Assembly: GCA_947628725.1 (NCBI GenBank)
Contig: CANRAQ010000009.1
Coordinates: 1-25,587, forward strand
Direction of reading: 5' to 3'
Length of the DNA stretch: 25,587 nucleotides
From: an uncultured Bacilli bacterium
GTDB taxonomy: Bacteria > Bacillota_I > Bacilli_A > RF39 > UBA660
Part shown: piece by piece, positions 14,534 to 22,766 of the stretch
Layout of the letters: each line of letters opens with the position of its first letter
Position numbering within the stretch: the first letter of the stretch is position 1
Translations under genes and position numbers: made by a program
The notes under the pieces: generated by a model
Told to the model about the DNA's origin: nothing
Seen by the model: only the letters and a program-made list of their open reading frames with translations
Databases searched by the model: none

Positions 14534-15472
14534 GTGAATTATTTATTATATGGTACAGAAAAATATTTAATAGATAAAGAAATAAAAAATATAATAGATA
14601 AAAATAAATTTAATGATTTTAATATTTCAAAATATGATTTAGAAGAAAATACTATGAATGAAATATTAGAAGATATTAATACTATGTCACTTTTTTCAAC
14701 TAATAAATTAATTATTATAGATAATGCATTTATATTTAATAGAGTGCAAAGTAAAAAAATTGATAATATAGATTTATTGGAAGACTATTTAAAAAATTTT
14801 AATAAGGATACTACTATTATATTTATAGATAGAAATGAAAAAATAGATAATTCTAAAAAAATAGTAAAATTAATAAAAGAAAACGGAGTTATTAAAGAGT
14901 ATAATACATTAAAAAATATAAATAGTGTCGTTAAAGAAATGTTTGATGGATATGAAATAACTAATCAATCAATAAATTTATTAATAGATAGGACTGGTAA
15001 TAATTTAGATCTCATATATAATGAAGTAGAAAAGTTAAAAATATATAAAATAGATGACAAGATAATTACAGATAAAGATATCATAGACTTAACTGTAGAA
15101 AATATAAATATAGATATCTTTAATTTTATTGATAATATAATAAATAAGAATAAAAAAATTGCTATAAAAACTTATAAGGAATTACTTAAATATAATGAAG
15201 AGCCTATAAAAATAATTGCTATGTTAGCAAGTAAATTTAGGCTTATGTATCAGGCTTGTACATTATCAAAAAAAGGTCTTACTGAAGATAGTATATCCGA
15301 AATATTAGGGGTACATAGATATCCAGTTCATTTAGCGATTATTTCAGGATATAAATATAATTCAAAAATACTACTTAATTATTTAGATAAATTGGCTGAT
15401 TTAGATATAGGAATAAAAACGGGTACTGCTGATAAGAATTTAGCGCTTGAATTATTTATTTTAAGTTTGTAG
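14534..15472 (+). CDS. holA: DNA polymerase III subunit delta
   Basis: HolA (delta) opens the sliding clamp within the clamp-loader complex. The 312-aa length is close to the family's about 340. Its opening (YLLYGTEKYLIDKEIKNII), the SLFSTNKLIIIDNA stretch, IDRTGNNLDLIYNEVEKLKIY, and the C-terminal helical collar (LLNYLDKLADLDIGIKTG then LALELFIL) all match HolA. As in the family, no Walker A is present. The start is GTG at 14534, with SD GGAAGTGAT (14522-14530). It is co-transcribed with smc upstream and a predicted peptidase 8 nt downstream. The usual partner rpsT is not present. Confidence 0.88.
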   Translation: MNYLLYGTEKYLIDKEIKNIIDKNKFNDFNISKYDLEENTMNEILEDINTMSLFSTNKLIIIDNAFIFNRVQSKKIDNIDLLEDYLKNFNKDTTIIFIDRNEKIDNSKKIVKLIKENGVIKEYNTLKNINSVVKEMFDGYEITNQSINLLIDRTGNNLDLIYNEVEKLKIYKIDDKIITDKDIIDLTVENINIDIFNFIDNIINKNKKIAIKTYKELLKYNEEPIKIIAMLASKFRLMYQACTLSKKGLTEDSISEILGVHRYPVHLAIISGYKYNSKILLNYLDKLADLDIGIKTGTADKNLALELFILSL

Positions 15473-15480
15473 GTGGTTAG

Positions 15481-16506
15481 ATGGGAAATAATATTTTAAA
15501 TAAAATACGAATTAAATATTGTAGTTTTAAATATTTAAATAAACATAGAAATAAACTCGTTATAGAAAATACAAAATGTGGTGTTAAAACTATAGCTAAT
15601 ATAGATGAAAGATTAGCATTAGTTCCAAAGAAAAAGTACATGAAAAATTTAAATAGTAGTGTAGAAAGATTTTTAAATATGATGATTTCTAATTGTAAAA
15701 ATTTTAATCCTAATATATTTAAAGAAAATTTCTCTCATACAGTCTTTAACTACGAACTTAGTAATCAAGATGAAATAAAAGGTAATTTTCAATATAAATT
15801 AAATCATAAAAATTGTCTATCATCCATATATTCAAATTCAAGTAGTATATTATCACATGAATACTTACATATGGCAACTACATTAGAAAATTCAAGTGAA
15901 TATAGAAGTGGTTTTCATATAATTACTAATTCAAACAGCGATGTAGAATTAGATATTGGTGTAGGTTTAAATGAAGGATATACAGAAGTAATAAATCAAA
16001 GATATTTTAATACTAGCAATGATTCAATATATTATTTTCAAGTTAAAATTGCAAAAGTGATAGAAAAAATTATAGGTAAAGATATTATGGAGAAGGCATA
16101 TTTTGATTTATCACTTAATACTGTAATTGAAGAATTATATAAATATGGAAACACTAAAGATGAAATAGATGAGTTTTTGTATAATTTAGATGTTATAACT
16201 TCAATAAATTTTATGGATAATATATATTCTGAAGAATTAATACCTCAATTTCAATCTAAAATTACTTCTATATATAATTTTTTAGGAAAAACATTTATAA
16301 ATAAATTAAATAGTTTAGATGAAAATGATAGAATTATGTTATTTTCTAATAATGATTGGTATACCGATAGGCAGTTTAAATTTAAAAGTAATAATATTAA
16401 TGATGATTATATATTACATAATTTTGAACTATTAAGTTTAGATTTATATAAAAAAATAGTTATGCTTATAGATGATGAAAAAGAAAATTCAAATAAAAAA
16501 TTATAA
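15481..16506 (+). CDS. Predicted gluzincin-type zinc metallopeptidase, unknown family
   Basis: The 341-aa protein has a clear HExxH zinc motif, SHEYLH (125-130; ligands H126 and H130, catalytic E127), then LNEGYTE (163-169), whose N-E-G-x-x-E form and spacing (35 residues after H130) suit the third Glu ligand of a gluzincin. The N-terminal 50 residues are basic, and the C-terminal half is helical with no other known motif. No signal peptide or TM segment is seen, so it should act in the cytoplasm unless exported by another route. The SD GGTGG overlaps the end of holA, and the gene is third in the smc-holA operon. Its substrate is unknown. Metallopeptidase assignment rests on these two motifs only. 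Confidence 0.65.
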   Translation: MGNNILNKIRIKYCSFKYLNKHRNKLVIENTKCGVKTIANIDERLALVPKKKYMKNLNSSVERFLNMMISNCKNFNPNIFKENFSHTVFNYELSNQDEIKGNFQYKLNHKNCLSSIYSNSSSILSHEYLHMATTLENSSEYRSGFHIITNSNSDVELDIGVGLNEGYTEVINQRYFNTSNDSIYYFQVKIAKVIEKIIGKDIMEKAYFDLSLNTVIEELYKYGNTKDEIDEFLYNLDVITSINFMDNIYSEELIPQFQSKITSIYNFLGKTFINKLNSLDENDRIMLFSNNDWYTDRQFKFKSNNINDDYILHNFELLSLDLYKKIVMLIDDEKENSNKKL

Positions 16507-16509
16507 TAA

Positions 16510-16541
16510 AAAGAAAGTTAATCGATGACTTTCTTTATTTT
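16510..16541. terminator. Bidirectional terminator between the peptidase gene and rarA
   Basis: AAAGAAAGT (16510-16518) pairs with ACTTTCTTT (16528-16536). T-rich tails exist on both strands. The hairpin overlaps the last codons of rarA. Confidence 0.75.
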
Positions 16542-17720
16542 TTCATTTATTTCTTTTAATTTTAATTCATTATTATTCTTACCAGGTTTATAATACCTTT
16601 TACCAACTAAATTATCAGGTAAATATTGTTGTTTAACAATATGATTTGGATAATTATGGGCATATTTATAATCTGGTGAAGTGGTCTTTAAATGATTTGG
16701 TACATTACCTGTATTACCTTTATTTATATCATTTATAGCGTCACATAAAGCCATATATGCACTATTTGATTTAGGTGATAGAGCAAGTTCTATTACAGTT
16801 TGCGCTAAAGGAATTTGTGCTTCAGGTAATCCTAATCTTTCACATGCATGAACACATGCATCAACTTTAACACCCATAATTGGATTAGCAAGACCAATAT
16901 CCTCATATGCAATTACAGTCATTCTCCTAAGTATTATATCTAAATCTTCTGCTTCTAATAGACGAGCTAAATAGTGTAGGGCAGCATCAACATCAGACCC
17001 TCTAATACTTTTTTGAAAAGCACTTATTACATCGTAATATCCATCACCATTTTTATCGTGAAATAAATTAGGTTTATTACTAATACTTTTTAAATTTTCT
17101 ATAGTCACTTTTTTATTTGAAGAATAATAAGCAACTTCAAGCAAATTATATGCATATCTTAAATCACCACTAGATATTTCACTTATATATTCTATCGAAT
17201 TTTTATCTATTTTAATATCTGTTAGTTCATTTTTGATAGCTCTATTTAGCGCTTTTTTAATATTATCACTAGTAAGTTCTTTTAATTCAAATATTTGACA
17301 TCTAGATCTTATTGCAGGATTTATAGAGTGATAAGGGTTTGCAGTTGTAAGACCAATTAATATAATTAAACCACTTTCTAAATATGGAAGTAATAAATCT
17401 TGTTTGTCTTTATTTAATCTATGTATTTCATCCATTATTACTACAAGTTCACCATACATTTTTGCTTCTTCAACTACAGTATCAAAGTCTTTCTTATTAT
17501 TTATAGTTGCATTAAGCATTCTATATTTTAAATTTAATTCTTCAACTATTGATATTGCTATAGTTGTTTTTCCTATTCCAGGCTTACCATAAAGTATCAT
17601 AGAAAATATTTTTTTATTTTTTACTAAATTATATAATATTTTATCTTTACCAACTAGATGTTCTTGACCTATAATATCTTTTATTTTTTTCGGCCTTAAT
17701 TTAACTGCTAATGGTTCCAT
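16518..17720 (-). CDS. rarA: Replication-associated recombination protein A (RarA/MgsA)
   Basis: RarA is an AAA+ ATPase related to clamp-loader subunits and RuvB that acts at stalled replication forks. The 400-aa protein starts MEPLAVKLRPKKIKDIIGQE, the family opening. Walker A is GKPGIGKTT (45-53), Walker B is VVIMDEIH (93-100), and the arginine-finger region is PAIRSRCQIFELKEL. The C-terminal tetramerisation domain shows SIRGSDVDAALHYLARLLEA, AYEDIGLANP and the conserved end (YAHNYPNHIVKQQYLPDNL). SD GGTGAT lies a few bases before ATG 17720. It is transcribed divergently from xerD; the two -10 elements lie back to back in a short gap. Confidence 0.95.
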   Translation of the reverse strand: MEPLAVKLRPKKIKDIIGQEHLVGKDKILYNLVKNKKIFSMILYGKPGIGKTTIAISIVEELNLKYRMLNATINNKKDFDTVVEEAKMYGELVVIMDEIHRLNKDKQDLLLPYLESGLIILIGLTTANPYHSINPAIRSRCQIFELKELTSDNIKKALNRAIKNELTDIKIDKNSIEYISEISSGDLRYAYNLLEVAYYSSNKKVTIENLKSISNKPNLFHDKNGDGYYDVISAFQKSIRGSDVDAALHYLARLLEAEDLDIILRRMTVIAYEDIGLANPIMGVKVDACVHACERLGLPEAQIPLAQTVIELALSPKSNSAYMALCDAINDINKGNTGNVPNHLKTTSPDYKYAHNYPNHIVKQQYLPDNLVGKRYYKPGKNNNELKLKEINEKIKKVID

Positions 17721-17735
17721 AACATCACCAATTAT

Positions 17736-17768
17736 ATTTTACCATAATATTTAAAAAAGTGGTATAAT
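17736..17768. promoter_or_regulatory. Back-to-back divergent promoters for rarA and xerD
   Basis: The minus-strand extended -10 TGGTAAAAT has its TAAAAT at 17736-17741; the plus-strand extended -10 TGGTATAAT has its TATAAT at 17763-17768. Together they form an imperfect inverted repeat. RNA polymerase cannot easily hold both at once. Convincing -35 elements are lacking, and the rarA leader would be only a few nucleotides. Confidence 0.55.
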
Positions 17769-17787
17769 ATATGTGTTGAGGGATATT

Positions 17788-18672
17788 ATGAGTTTAAATG
17801 AATTAATAGATGAATTTTTAAGATATTTACTAATTGATAAAGGATATAGTAATAATACGATATCTTCATATAAACAGGATTTAAATAAATTTTCTAATTA
17901 TTTTAAAAATATAAATGTAAATTCTATTACTGGCGACAATCTAAAAGAATATATAAAATATTTAAATAAAGAAAATTATGATTCTAAAAGCATATCTAGA
18001 AATATTTCATGTATTAAAAGTTTTTATAAATTTTTACTTATAAATAAATATATTAAAAATAATGTAAGTGATATATTAAGTATTCCAAAAGTTAAAAAAA
18101 GTTTACCTAACATTTTAACTGAAGATGAAGTAGATAAATTATTAGATATAAAATTAACTGATGAATTTGACTATAGGAACAAAACTATGTTAGAATTAAT
18201 GTATGCAACGGGGATTAGAGTTAGTGAACTAGTAGATTTAAAACTATCCGATGTAGATTTTAATCAAGATATAATAAGAATATTTGGTAAAGGTAGTAAA
18301 GAAAGAATAATTCCTTTTGGTGAAATTGCAAAAGATTATCTATATATTTATATAAGTAAATATAGAATTATGCAACTAAAACATGGTAATAATGATTATT
18401 TATTTTTAAATAACCATGGTTTAAAAATAACTAGACAAGGTTTTTTTAAAATAATAAAGAAAATAGCTAGTGAAAAAGGTATTAATAAGGAAATTTCACC
18501 ACATACACTTAGGCATTCATTTGCTAGTCATTTACTAAAGTATGGTGCAGATCTTAGAACTATACAGGAACTATTAGGTCATAGTGATATATCTACAACT
18601 CAAATATATACTCATATAACAAACGAAGAATTAAAGAAAGATTATAAAGAATATCATCCACATGGTAATTAG
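17788..18672 (+). CDS. xerD: Tyrosine recombinase XerD/XerC type
   Basis: This is a site-specific recombinase of the XerC/XerD class, which resolves chromosome dimers at dif. The 294 aa comprise a SAM-like N-terminal core-binding domain (1-95) and a catalytic domain. All signature residues are present: R144 (TGIRVSEL), the beta-hairpin Lys in GKGSKER (167-173), H239 and R242 (SPHTLRHSFA), H265 (LGHSD) and the Tyr nucleophile Y274 (TQIYTH). Full length and housekeeping context argue against a prophage integrase; XerD rather than XerC is a best guess. I chose ATG 17788, with GAGG at 17778-17781; an in-frame GTG at 17773 lies at the predicted transcription start. It is co-transcribed with the unknown gene after it. 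Confidence 0.9.
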   Translation: MSLNELIDEFLRYLLIDKGYSNNTISSYKQDLNKFSNYFKNINVNSITGDNLKEYIKYLNKENYDSKSISRNISCIKSFYKFLLINKYIKNNVSDILSIPKVKKSLPNILTEDEVDKLLDIKLTDEFDYRNKTMLELMYATGIRVSELVDLKLSDVDFNQDIIRIFGKGSKERIIPFGEIAKDYLYIYISKYRIMQLKHGNNDYLFLNNHGLKITRQGFFKIIKKIASEKGINKEISPHTLRHSFASHLLKYGADLRTIQELLGHSDISTTQIYTHITNEELKKDYKEYHPHGN

Positions 18673-18686
18673 AAATGAGGTTAATT

Positions 18687-19190
18687 ATGTATTCAGTAGA
18701 AAAATATATAGATTATGATAGAATAAAGGAATTTATAAAATTAGCAAATGCTAGTATTGAGGAATTAATAGAAATGACTAGATCATATGATGAAGACGAT
18801 ATTAATTTAAGTGAAGAACTTGGACCTATTACAGAAGAGGAGTTTCAAAATGGAGAAGTAGTTAATGATTTATGCCATTTTTTAAATCACTATGAAATAG
18901 ATTTTATGGTTGAACATATTGATTTATTAAATAATGATAAGTCTAGACAAAATCTTTTAAAATATAAAAGTGGAATCGATAAAAAATTAAGAGAAATTCG
19001 TTTAGCTTTCGCAAATGACACTTTATATGAATATTTTTTAAATATGGATTTTGTAAAATTATTAGAATTTAGACAAATATTTAATTATTTTGGTAAAGAT
19101 GTTGAACTTACTGATTATGGTAAAGAGATAAAAACAATATTATTTAATGTTATAAATAGTAAAATTGCAACTTCAAAAAAATCAAAGTAA
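18687..19190 (+). CDS. Unknown 167-aa acidic helical protein
   Basis: I do not recognise this protein. It is almost entirely predicted helix, with no signal peptide or TM segment. The N-terminal half has an acidic run (SYDEDDINLSEELGPITEEE), and the C-terminus is basic (ATSKKSK). The sequence LSEELGPITEEEFQNGEVVN may be a structured turn. The start is ATG 18687, because GAGG (18677-18680) has ideal spacing to it; the upstream in-frame ATG at 18675 overlaps that SD. It follows xerD by 14 nt with no terminator between, so the two form one transcript. That link alone does not prove a role in recombination. Confidence 0.75.
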   Translation: MYSVEKYIDYDRIKEFIKLANASIEELIEMTRSYDEDDINLSEELGPITEEEFQNGEVVNDLCHFLNHYEIDFMVEHIDLLNNDKSRQNLLKYKSGIDKKLREIRLAFANDTLYEYFLNMDFVKLLEFRQIFNYFGKDVELTDYGKEIKTILFNVINSKIATSKKSK

Positions 19191-19210
19191 ATAAACAATT
19201 TGATTTTTTT
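19175..19210 (+). terminator. Terminator of the xerD operon
   Basis: A 12-bp stem with seven A bases then TCAAA (19175-19186) against TTTGA then seven T bases (19199-19210), loop 12 nt. It overlaps the stop codon, and its 3' arm holds the -35 of the next gene. Confidence 0.7.
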
Positions 19211-19228
19211 ATTAAATCATTGTATAAT
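19200..19228 (+). promoter_or_regulatory. Promoter of the two-TM unknown gene
   Basis: TTGATT (19200-19205), a 17-nt spacer and TATAAT (19223-19228). The -35 is embedded in the preceding terminator stem. Confidence 0.75.
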
Positions 19229-19256
19229 ACATGTGCTTTACGAAGGGGGATTTATT

Positions 19257-19910
19257 ATGAAAAAGAATAATATCAAAATATATTCAGTTGCTATAAGTGG
19301 AGCTGTTTTATTAAATTTTGCTTTATATAAGGGATATGAAAAATTAGCAGATGCTAAACCTTTTCATGAAAATTATTATCAAGTAAATAATATTGAAGAA
19401 TATGAAATATCAAAATGTGGAATAGAAAAAAGAGAGTACAGTACTTATAATACTGTAAATACTAAAGATAATAACGGAGTTATAATTAAAACTCCTTATG
19501 AAAAATATAAAAATGATAATATAGTTAGAAATTATTACATTATACCAAATAAATATCTTGAAGATTATGAAATAGAATATATAAAATCTAATGTTAAAAA
19601 TCAAGAAGATCTATTTTCACAAGAATGGATTAATTCATATGTAGAAACTATCGAAGATAATGATCACTCTAAATTATATAGATATGAAACTAGTAACTAT
19701 ATTCCTGAAAATAATAATTATGAGATATCATATATCATTAGTTCTAATGATTTAAATGCTCATTCATATGTTAAAGACAAAAATAGAGATATTTCAAACT
19801 CTGCTATATTTTCAGCAATATCTATAGGTAGTACAGCAGCGTATTTAGTAGCTACTAATAAAATTATAAAGAGAAAAGATAAAAAATATGTAAAGGAGAT
19901 TAAAAAATAA
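19257..19910 (+). CDS. Unknown membrane protein with N- and C-terminal TM segments
   Basis: No family is recognised. The 217-aa protein has a hydrophobic helix near the N-terminus (about 9-24, SVAISGAVLLNFALYKG) and a second near the C-terminus (about 180-199, ISIGSTAAYLVATNKI), followed by a Lys-rich cytoplasmic tail. The polar middle (about 30-175) is rich in Tyr, Asn, Asp and Glu and would lie on one side of the membrane, outside if both ends face in. It looks beta/coil rather than catalytic. The start is ATG 19257, with a strong SD (AAGGGGGA, 19243-19250); in-frame codons further upstream lie within the promoter. It forms a single-gene unit between two terminators. Confidence 0.75.
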   Translation: MKKNNIKIYSVAISGAVLLNFALYKGYEKLADAKPFHENYYQVNNIEEYEISKCGIEKREYSTYNTVNTKDNNGVIIKTPYEKYKNDNIVRNYYIIPNKYLEDYEIEYIKSNVKNQEDLFSQEWINSYVETIEDNDHSKLYRYETSNYIPENNNYEISYIISSNDLNAHSYVKDKNRDISNSAIFSAISIGSTAAYLVATNKIIKRKDKKYVKEIKK

Positions 19911-19933
19911 ACAATAATTTGTTTGTTTTTTTT
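19909..19933 (+). terminator. Weak terminator before deoB
   Basis: AAACAA (19909-19914) pairs with TTGTTT (19919-19924), followed by G and a run of eight T. The stem is A/T-rich. Confidence 0.5.
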
Positions 19934-19941
19934 CGCATTTT

Positions 19942-19950
19942 TGGTATAAT
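19942..19950 (+). promoter_or_regulatory. Extended -10 promoter of deoB
   Basis: TGGTATAAT (19942-19950), with only a weak -35 (TTGTTT, 19923-19928, 16 nt). Transcription would start near 19957. Confidence 0.65.
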
Positions 19951-19978
19951 AATTAATGTAGAATAGGAAGGTAATTAT

Positions 19979-21145
19979 ATGAAATTTAATAGAATATTTT
20001 TAGTAGTACTTGATTCACTTGGCGTTGGAGAAGCAATAGATGCTAATAAATTTGATGATGTAGGTGCATCTACTTTAGGACATATATTAGAATATAATCC
20101 AATAGATTATCCTAATTTAGAAAAGATGGGATTTTTAAATTTAGTAAATTATAAAAATATTAAAAATACTGATTCATATTATACCAAAGCTCATCCTAAG
20201 GCTAATGGAAAAGATACATTGACAGGACACTTAGAAATGATGGGTATACGTACATTAATTCCATTTAAAACATTTACCAAGGATGGTTTTCCAAAAGAAT
20301 TAATAGAGGAATTAGAAAAACAATCAGGAAGAAAGATAATAGGTAATTGTAATGCTAGTGGAACTGAAATAATAGAGCGTTTAGGAAAAGAACAAATGGA
20401 AACAGGAGCATTAATCGTATATACTTCAGCTGATTCTGTATTACAAATAGCTGCTCATGAGGAAATTATACCACTAGAAGAATTATATAAAATATGTGAA
20501 ATTGCAAGAAAATTAACATTAAAAGATGAATGGAAAGTTGGAAGAATAATCGCACGTCCATATGTTGGAACACCTGGTAACTTTGTGCGTACACCAAATA
20601 GACATGATTATGCCCTAGATCCTGTTAGTGATACTGTATTGGATAACTTAAAAAATAATAATTATGATGTAATATCTATAGGTAAAATAAGTGATATATT
20701 CAATAATTGTGGTATAACAAAAAGCACAAAGACTAAAGATAATTTAGATGGAATATATAGAATAATAGAAACTGAAAAATTGGATTTTACAGGATTATGT
20801 TTTGCTAACTTAAATGATTTTGATTCAAAATATGGTCATAGAAGAAATATAAAAGGGTATGCTGAAGCCATAAAAGAATTTGATGATTATATTCCTACTA
20901 TTAAAGATAACCTAAGAGATGATGATTTGCTTATGATAGTTGCTGATCACGGAAACGATCCATCATATAAAGGAACAGATCATACTAGAGAAAATATACC
21001 TGTATTAATTTATTCTAGAAAATTTAAAGATCCAAAACATTTAAAAGAATTAGATTGCTTTTCAGATATAGGCGCTACTATAGCCGATAATTTTAATGTT
21101 AAACTTCCAGATGTTGGTAGAAGTTTTCTAGGTAAATTAAAATGA
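19979..21145 (+). CDS. deoB: Phosphopentomutase
   Basis: DeoB interconverts ribose- or deoxyribose-1-phosphate and the 5-phosphates, linking nucleoside salvage to central metabolism. The 388-aa protein belongs to the alkaline phosphatase superfamily. The metal and active-site motifs are all present: VVLDSLGVGEA (9-19, D12), GKDTLTGHLEM (78-88, with the phosphorylated Thr80), DFDSKYGHRRN (280-290), ADHGNDPSYKGTDHTRE (322-338) and the C-terminal SDIGATIADNF. The SD is AGGAAGG before ATG 19979. Its TGA stop overlaps the ATG of the phosphodiesterase gene by ATGA. No other deo gene (deoC, deoD, pdp) or CRE-like site was seen beside it. Confidence 0.97.
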   Translation: MKFNRIFLVVLDSLGVGEAIDANKFDDVGASTLGHILEYNPIDYPNLEKMGFLNLVNYKNIKNTDSYYTKAHPKANGKDTLTGHLEMMGIRTLIPFKTFTKDGFPKELIEELEKQSGRKIIGNCNASGTEIIERLGKEQMETGALIVYTSADSVLQIAAHEEIIPLEELYKICEIARKLTLKDEWKVGRIIARPYVGTPGNFVRTPNRHDYALDPVSDTVLDNLKNNNYDVISIGKISDIFNNCGITKSTKTKDNLDGIYRIIETEKLDFTGLCFANLNDFDSKYGHRRNIKGYAEAIKEFDDYIPTIKDNLRDDDLLMIVADHGNDPSYKGTDHTRENIPVLIYSRKFKDPKHLKELDCFSDIGATIADNFNVKLPDVGRSFLGKLK

Positions 21146-21651
21146 AATGTATGATAATTTCTGATATACATGGTGACATATATAATTTAAATAAAGTATT
21201 AGATATATATTCTAAAGAAAAATGTAATAAATTATTTATATTAGGGGACTTATTTAATTATGGAATAAGCCTAAATAATGATGATATTATTAATAGATTA
21301 AATGTCATGAAAGATAGTATTATAGGAGTATGTGGCAACTGTGATAACAATATAAAAAACAATTTATTTAGTATGCCTTACATAAATAAAACAAATATCA
21401 ATAATAAAAATATAGTTCTAACACACGGACATCTATATTCTAAAAATTATTTATTAAATTTAGATGTAGATATAATACTTATTGGTCATTCACATATTGC
21501 AGATATTGAAAGAGTAGGGGATAAACTACTTATAAATCCTGGATCTATTTCTAAATCTAGATATGGTGAAAATAGTTTTGCTATAATAGATAATAATATT
21601 GTTACTATAAGAAATTTAGATAATCAAATATTAATAGAAGAAAAAATATAG
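21142..21651 (+). CDS. YfcE/MJ0936-family calcineurin-like phosphodiesterase
   Basis: This small (169 aa) metallophosphoesterase is of the YfcE class, which hydrolyses phosphodiesters in vitro with a dinuclear metal centre; the natural substrate is unknown. All metal-ligand motifs are there: SDIHGD (7-12; D8, H10), GDLFN (35-39; D36), GNCDN (65-69; N66), THGH (94-97; H95) and GHSHIAD (115-121; H116, H118), with the family's NPGSIS after them. It begins in the ATGA overlap with deoB and has no good SD of its own, so translation is probably coupled. A shared role with deoB in nucleotide salvage is possible but only inferred. Confidence 0.88.
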   Translation: MKCMIISDIHGDIYNLNKVLDIYSKEKCNKLFILGDLFNYGISLNNDDIINRLNVMKDSIIGVCGNCDNNIKNNLFSMPYINKTNINNKNIVLTHGHLYSKNYLLNLDVDIILIGHSHIADIERVGDKLLINPGSISKSRYGENSFAIIDNNIVTIRNLDNQILIEEKI

Positions 21652-21668
21652 TTAATTCTATATTTTTT
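21641..21668 (+). terminator. Terminator of deoB-phosphodiesterase operon
   Basis: Six A bases then TATAG (21641-21651) against CTATA then six T bases (21658-21668), loop TTAATT. It overlaps the stop codon. Confidence 0.75.
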
Positions 21669-21713
21669 TCAATTTTTTCATTATCTAAAGCATATATTTT
21701 ATTGGTGATAAAT

Positions 21714-22466
21714 ATGTCCAGTGACATGTATGCATTTATACTCTCATCTATAGCAGGTTTTTCTACTTTAATTGGTTTTTTATTTATATATATTAAAAAA
21801 GATAGTAAAAGTGTCATCAGTAAAGCATTAGGATTTGCAAGTGGAATAATGTTAACTATATCTGTTATAGACTTATTGCCTAATGCATTTCGATTGATAA
21901 CTGAAAATTATAAATCATTAGTAGCTATATTTTTAATTATAATGGGATTTTTAGTTGGAAATTATCTTTCTAGTGTTATTGACCTTAAAGTAGAAAAAAA
22001 CTCTCATAATGGCACAAAATTGTATAAATTAGGCATAATTACAATGATAGTAATTATACTTCATAATATACCTGAAGGAATAGCTACTTATATAACATCT
22101 ACAAATAATATTGATCTTGGTATTTCACTTACCATTGCAATAGCTATGCATAATATACCTGAAGGGATATCTATAAGTTTACCTATATATTATTCGACTG
22201 GTAGTAAATTTAAAGCGTTTATCTATACATTAATTTCAGGATTATCTGAACCTATTGGAGCAATTATAAGTTATATATTTTTAAAAAAATACATAACTAA
22301 TATGATACTTGGTGTTATTTATGCTATAATAGCAGGTATGATGATTAATATTTCTACAAAAGAATTATATAAAGAATCTAAAAAATATAATAAAAAAGAT
22401 ACTAAAACATTTTTTATTATAGGTGTTATAATAATGTTAATTAATCATTTATTATTTGGTGAATAA
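21714..22466 (+). CDS. ZIP-family divalent metal transporter (ZupT-like)
   Basis: This 250-aa integral membrane protein has about eight TM segments. The two metal-site helices carry the ZIP hallmark HNIPEG twice (117-122, ILHNIPEGIATY; 146-151, MHNIPEGISIS). Further TM stretches are visible at 6-27, 36-56, 67-90, 168-190, 197-214 and 232-249. ZIP carriers of this type import Zn2+ and often Fe2+, Mn2+ or other cations. The loop between TM3 and TM4 (KVEKNSHNGTK) is short with a single His, unlike His-rich loops of some homologues. ATG 21714 is chosen because GGTGAT (21704-21709) precedes it; the in-frame TTG at 21702 is inside that region. No metalloregulator is adjacent. Confidence 0.9.
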   Translation: MSSDMYAFILSSIAGFSTLIGFLFIYIKKDSKSVISKALGFASGIMLTISVIDLLPNAFRLITENYKSLVAIFLIIMGFLVGNYLSSVIDLKVEKNSHNGTKLYKLGIITMIVIILHNIPEGIATYITSTNNIDLGISLTIAIAMHNIPEGISISLPIYYSTGSKFKAFIYTLISGLSEPIGAIISYIFLKKYITNMILGVIYAIIAGMMINISTKELYKESKKYNKKDTKTFFIIGVIIMLINHLLFGE

Positions 22467-22488
22467 ATATAAGTAGGGAAGTGTTATA

Positions 22489-22746
22489 ATGGAAACAATT
22501 GAATATAGACCAATAGGAGTATGCTCATCTAAAATATTTATAGATATAGAAAATGATATCATAAAAGATGTAAGAGTTATTGGCGGATGTCCAGGTAATA
22601 GTTTAGGTATAAGACATTTAGTTAAAGATAGAAATATAGATGAAATAATAACTAAATTAGAGGGAATTAGATGTGGTAATAAAAGTACTTCATGTCCTGA
22701 TCAAATAGCTAAAGCATTAAAAGAATATAAACAAAAAAGAGATTAA
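22489..22746 (+). CDS. TSCPD-domain protein (TIGR03905 type)
   Basis: This 85-aa protein is made of the TSCPD domain, which is otherwise found at the end of some ribonucleotide reductases. The naming motif is present as TSCPDQIAKAL (67-77), with GGCPGNSLGIRHLV (32-45) and RPIGVCSSKI (7-16). Four Cys (12, 34, 62, 69) are placed as in zinc- or cluster-binding members, though the ligand is unproven. Free-standing copies are common in anaerobic Bacillota and uncharacterised. SD AGGGAAG precedes ATG 22489. It lies 22 nt after the metal transporter with no terminator between, so the two may be co-transcribed. Confidence 0.85.
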   Translation: METIEYRPIGVCSSKIFIDIENDIIKDVRVIGGCPGNSLGIRHLVKDRNIDEIITKLEGIRCGNKSTSCPDQIAKALKEYKQKRD

Positions 22747-22758
22747 AAAATCTCTTTT
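22735..22758. terminator. Bidirectional terminator
   Basis: AAAAGAGATT (22735-22744) pairs with AATCTCTTTT (22749-22758) around AAAA, with T-rich tails on both strands. It ends the TSCPD gene and the convergent 39-aa gene. Confidence 0.8.
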
Positions 22759-22766
22759 ATTGTGGG

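Noticed and set aside
1744..21145. Reading TGA as Trp (mollicute code)
   Set aside because: TGG encodes Trp at conserved positions, and TGA ends deoB and the HerA-like gene in the right place, so the standard code applies.
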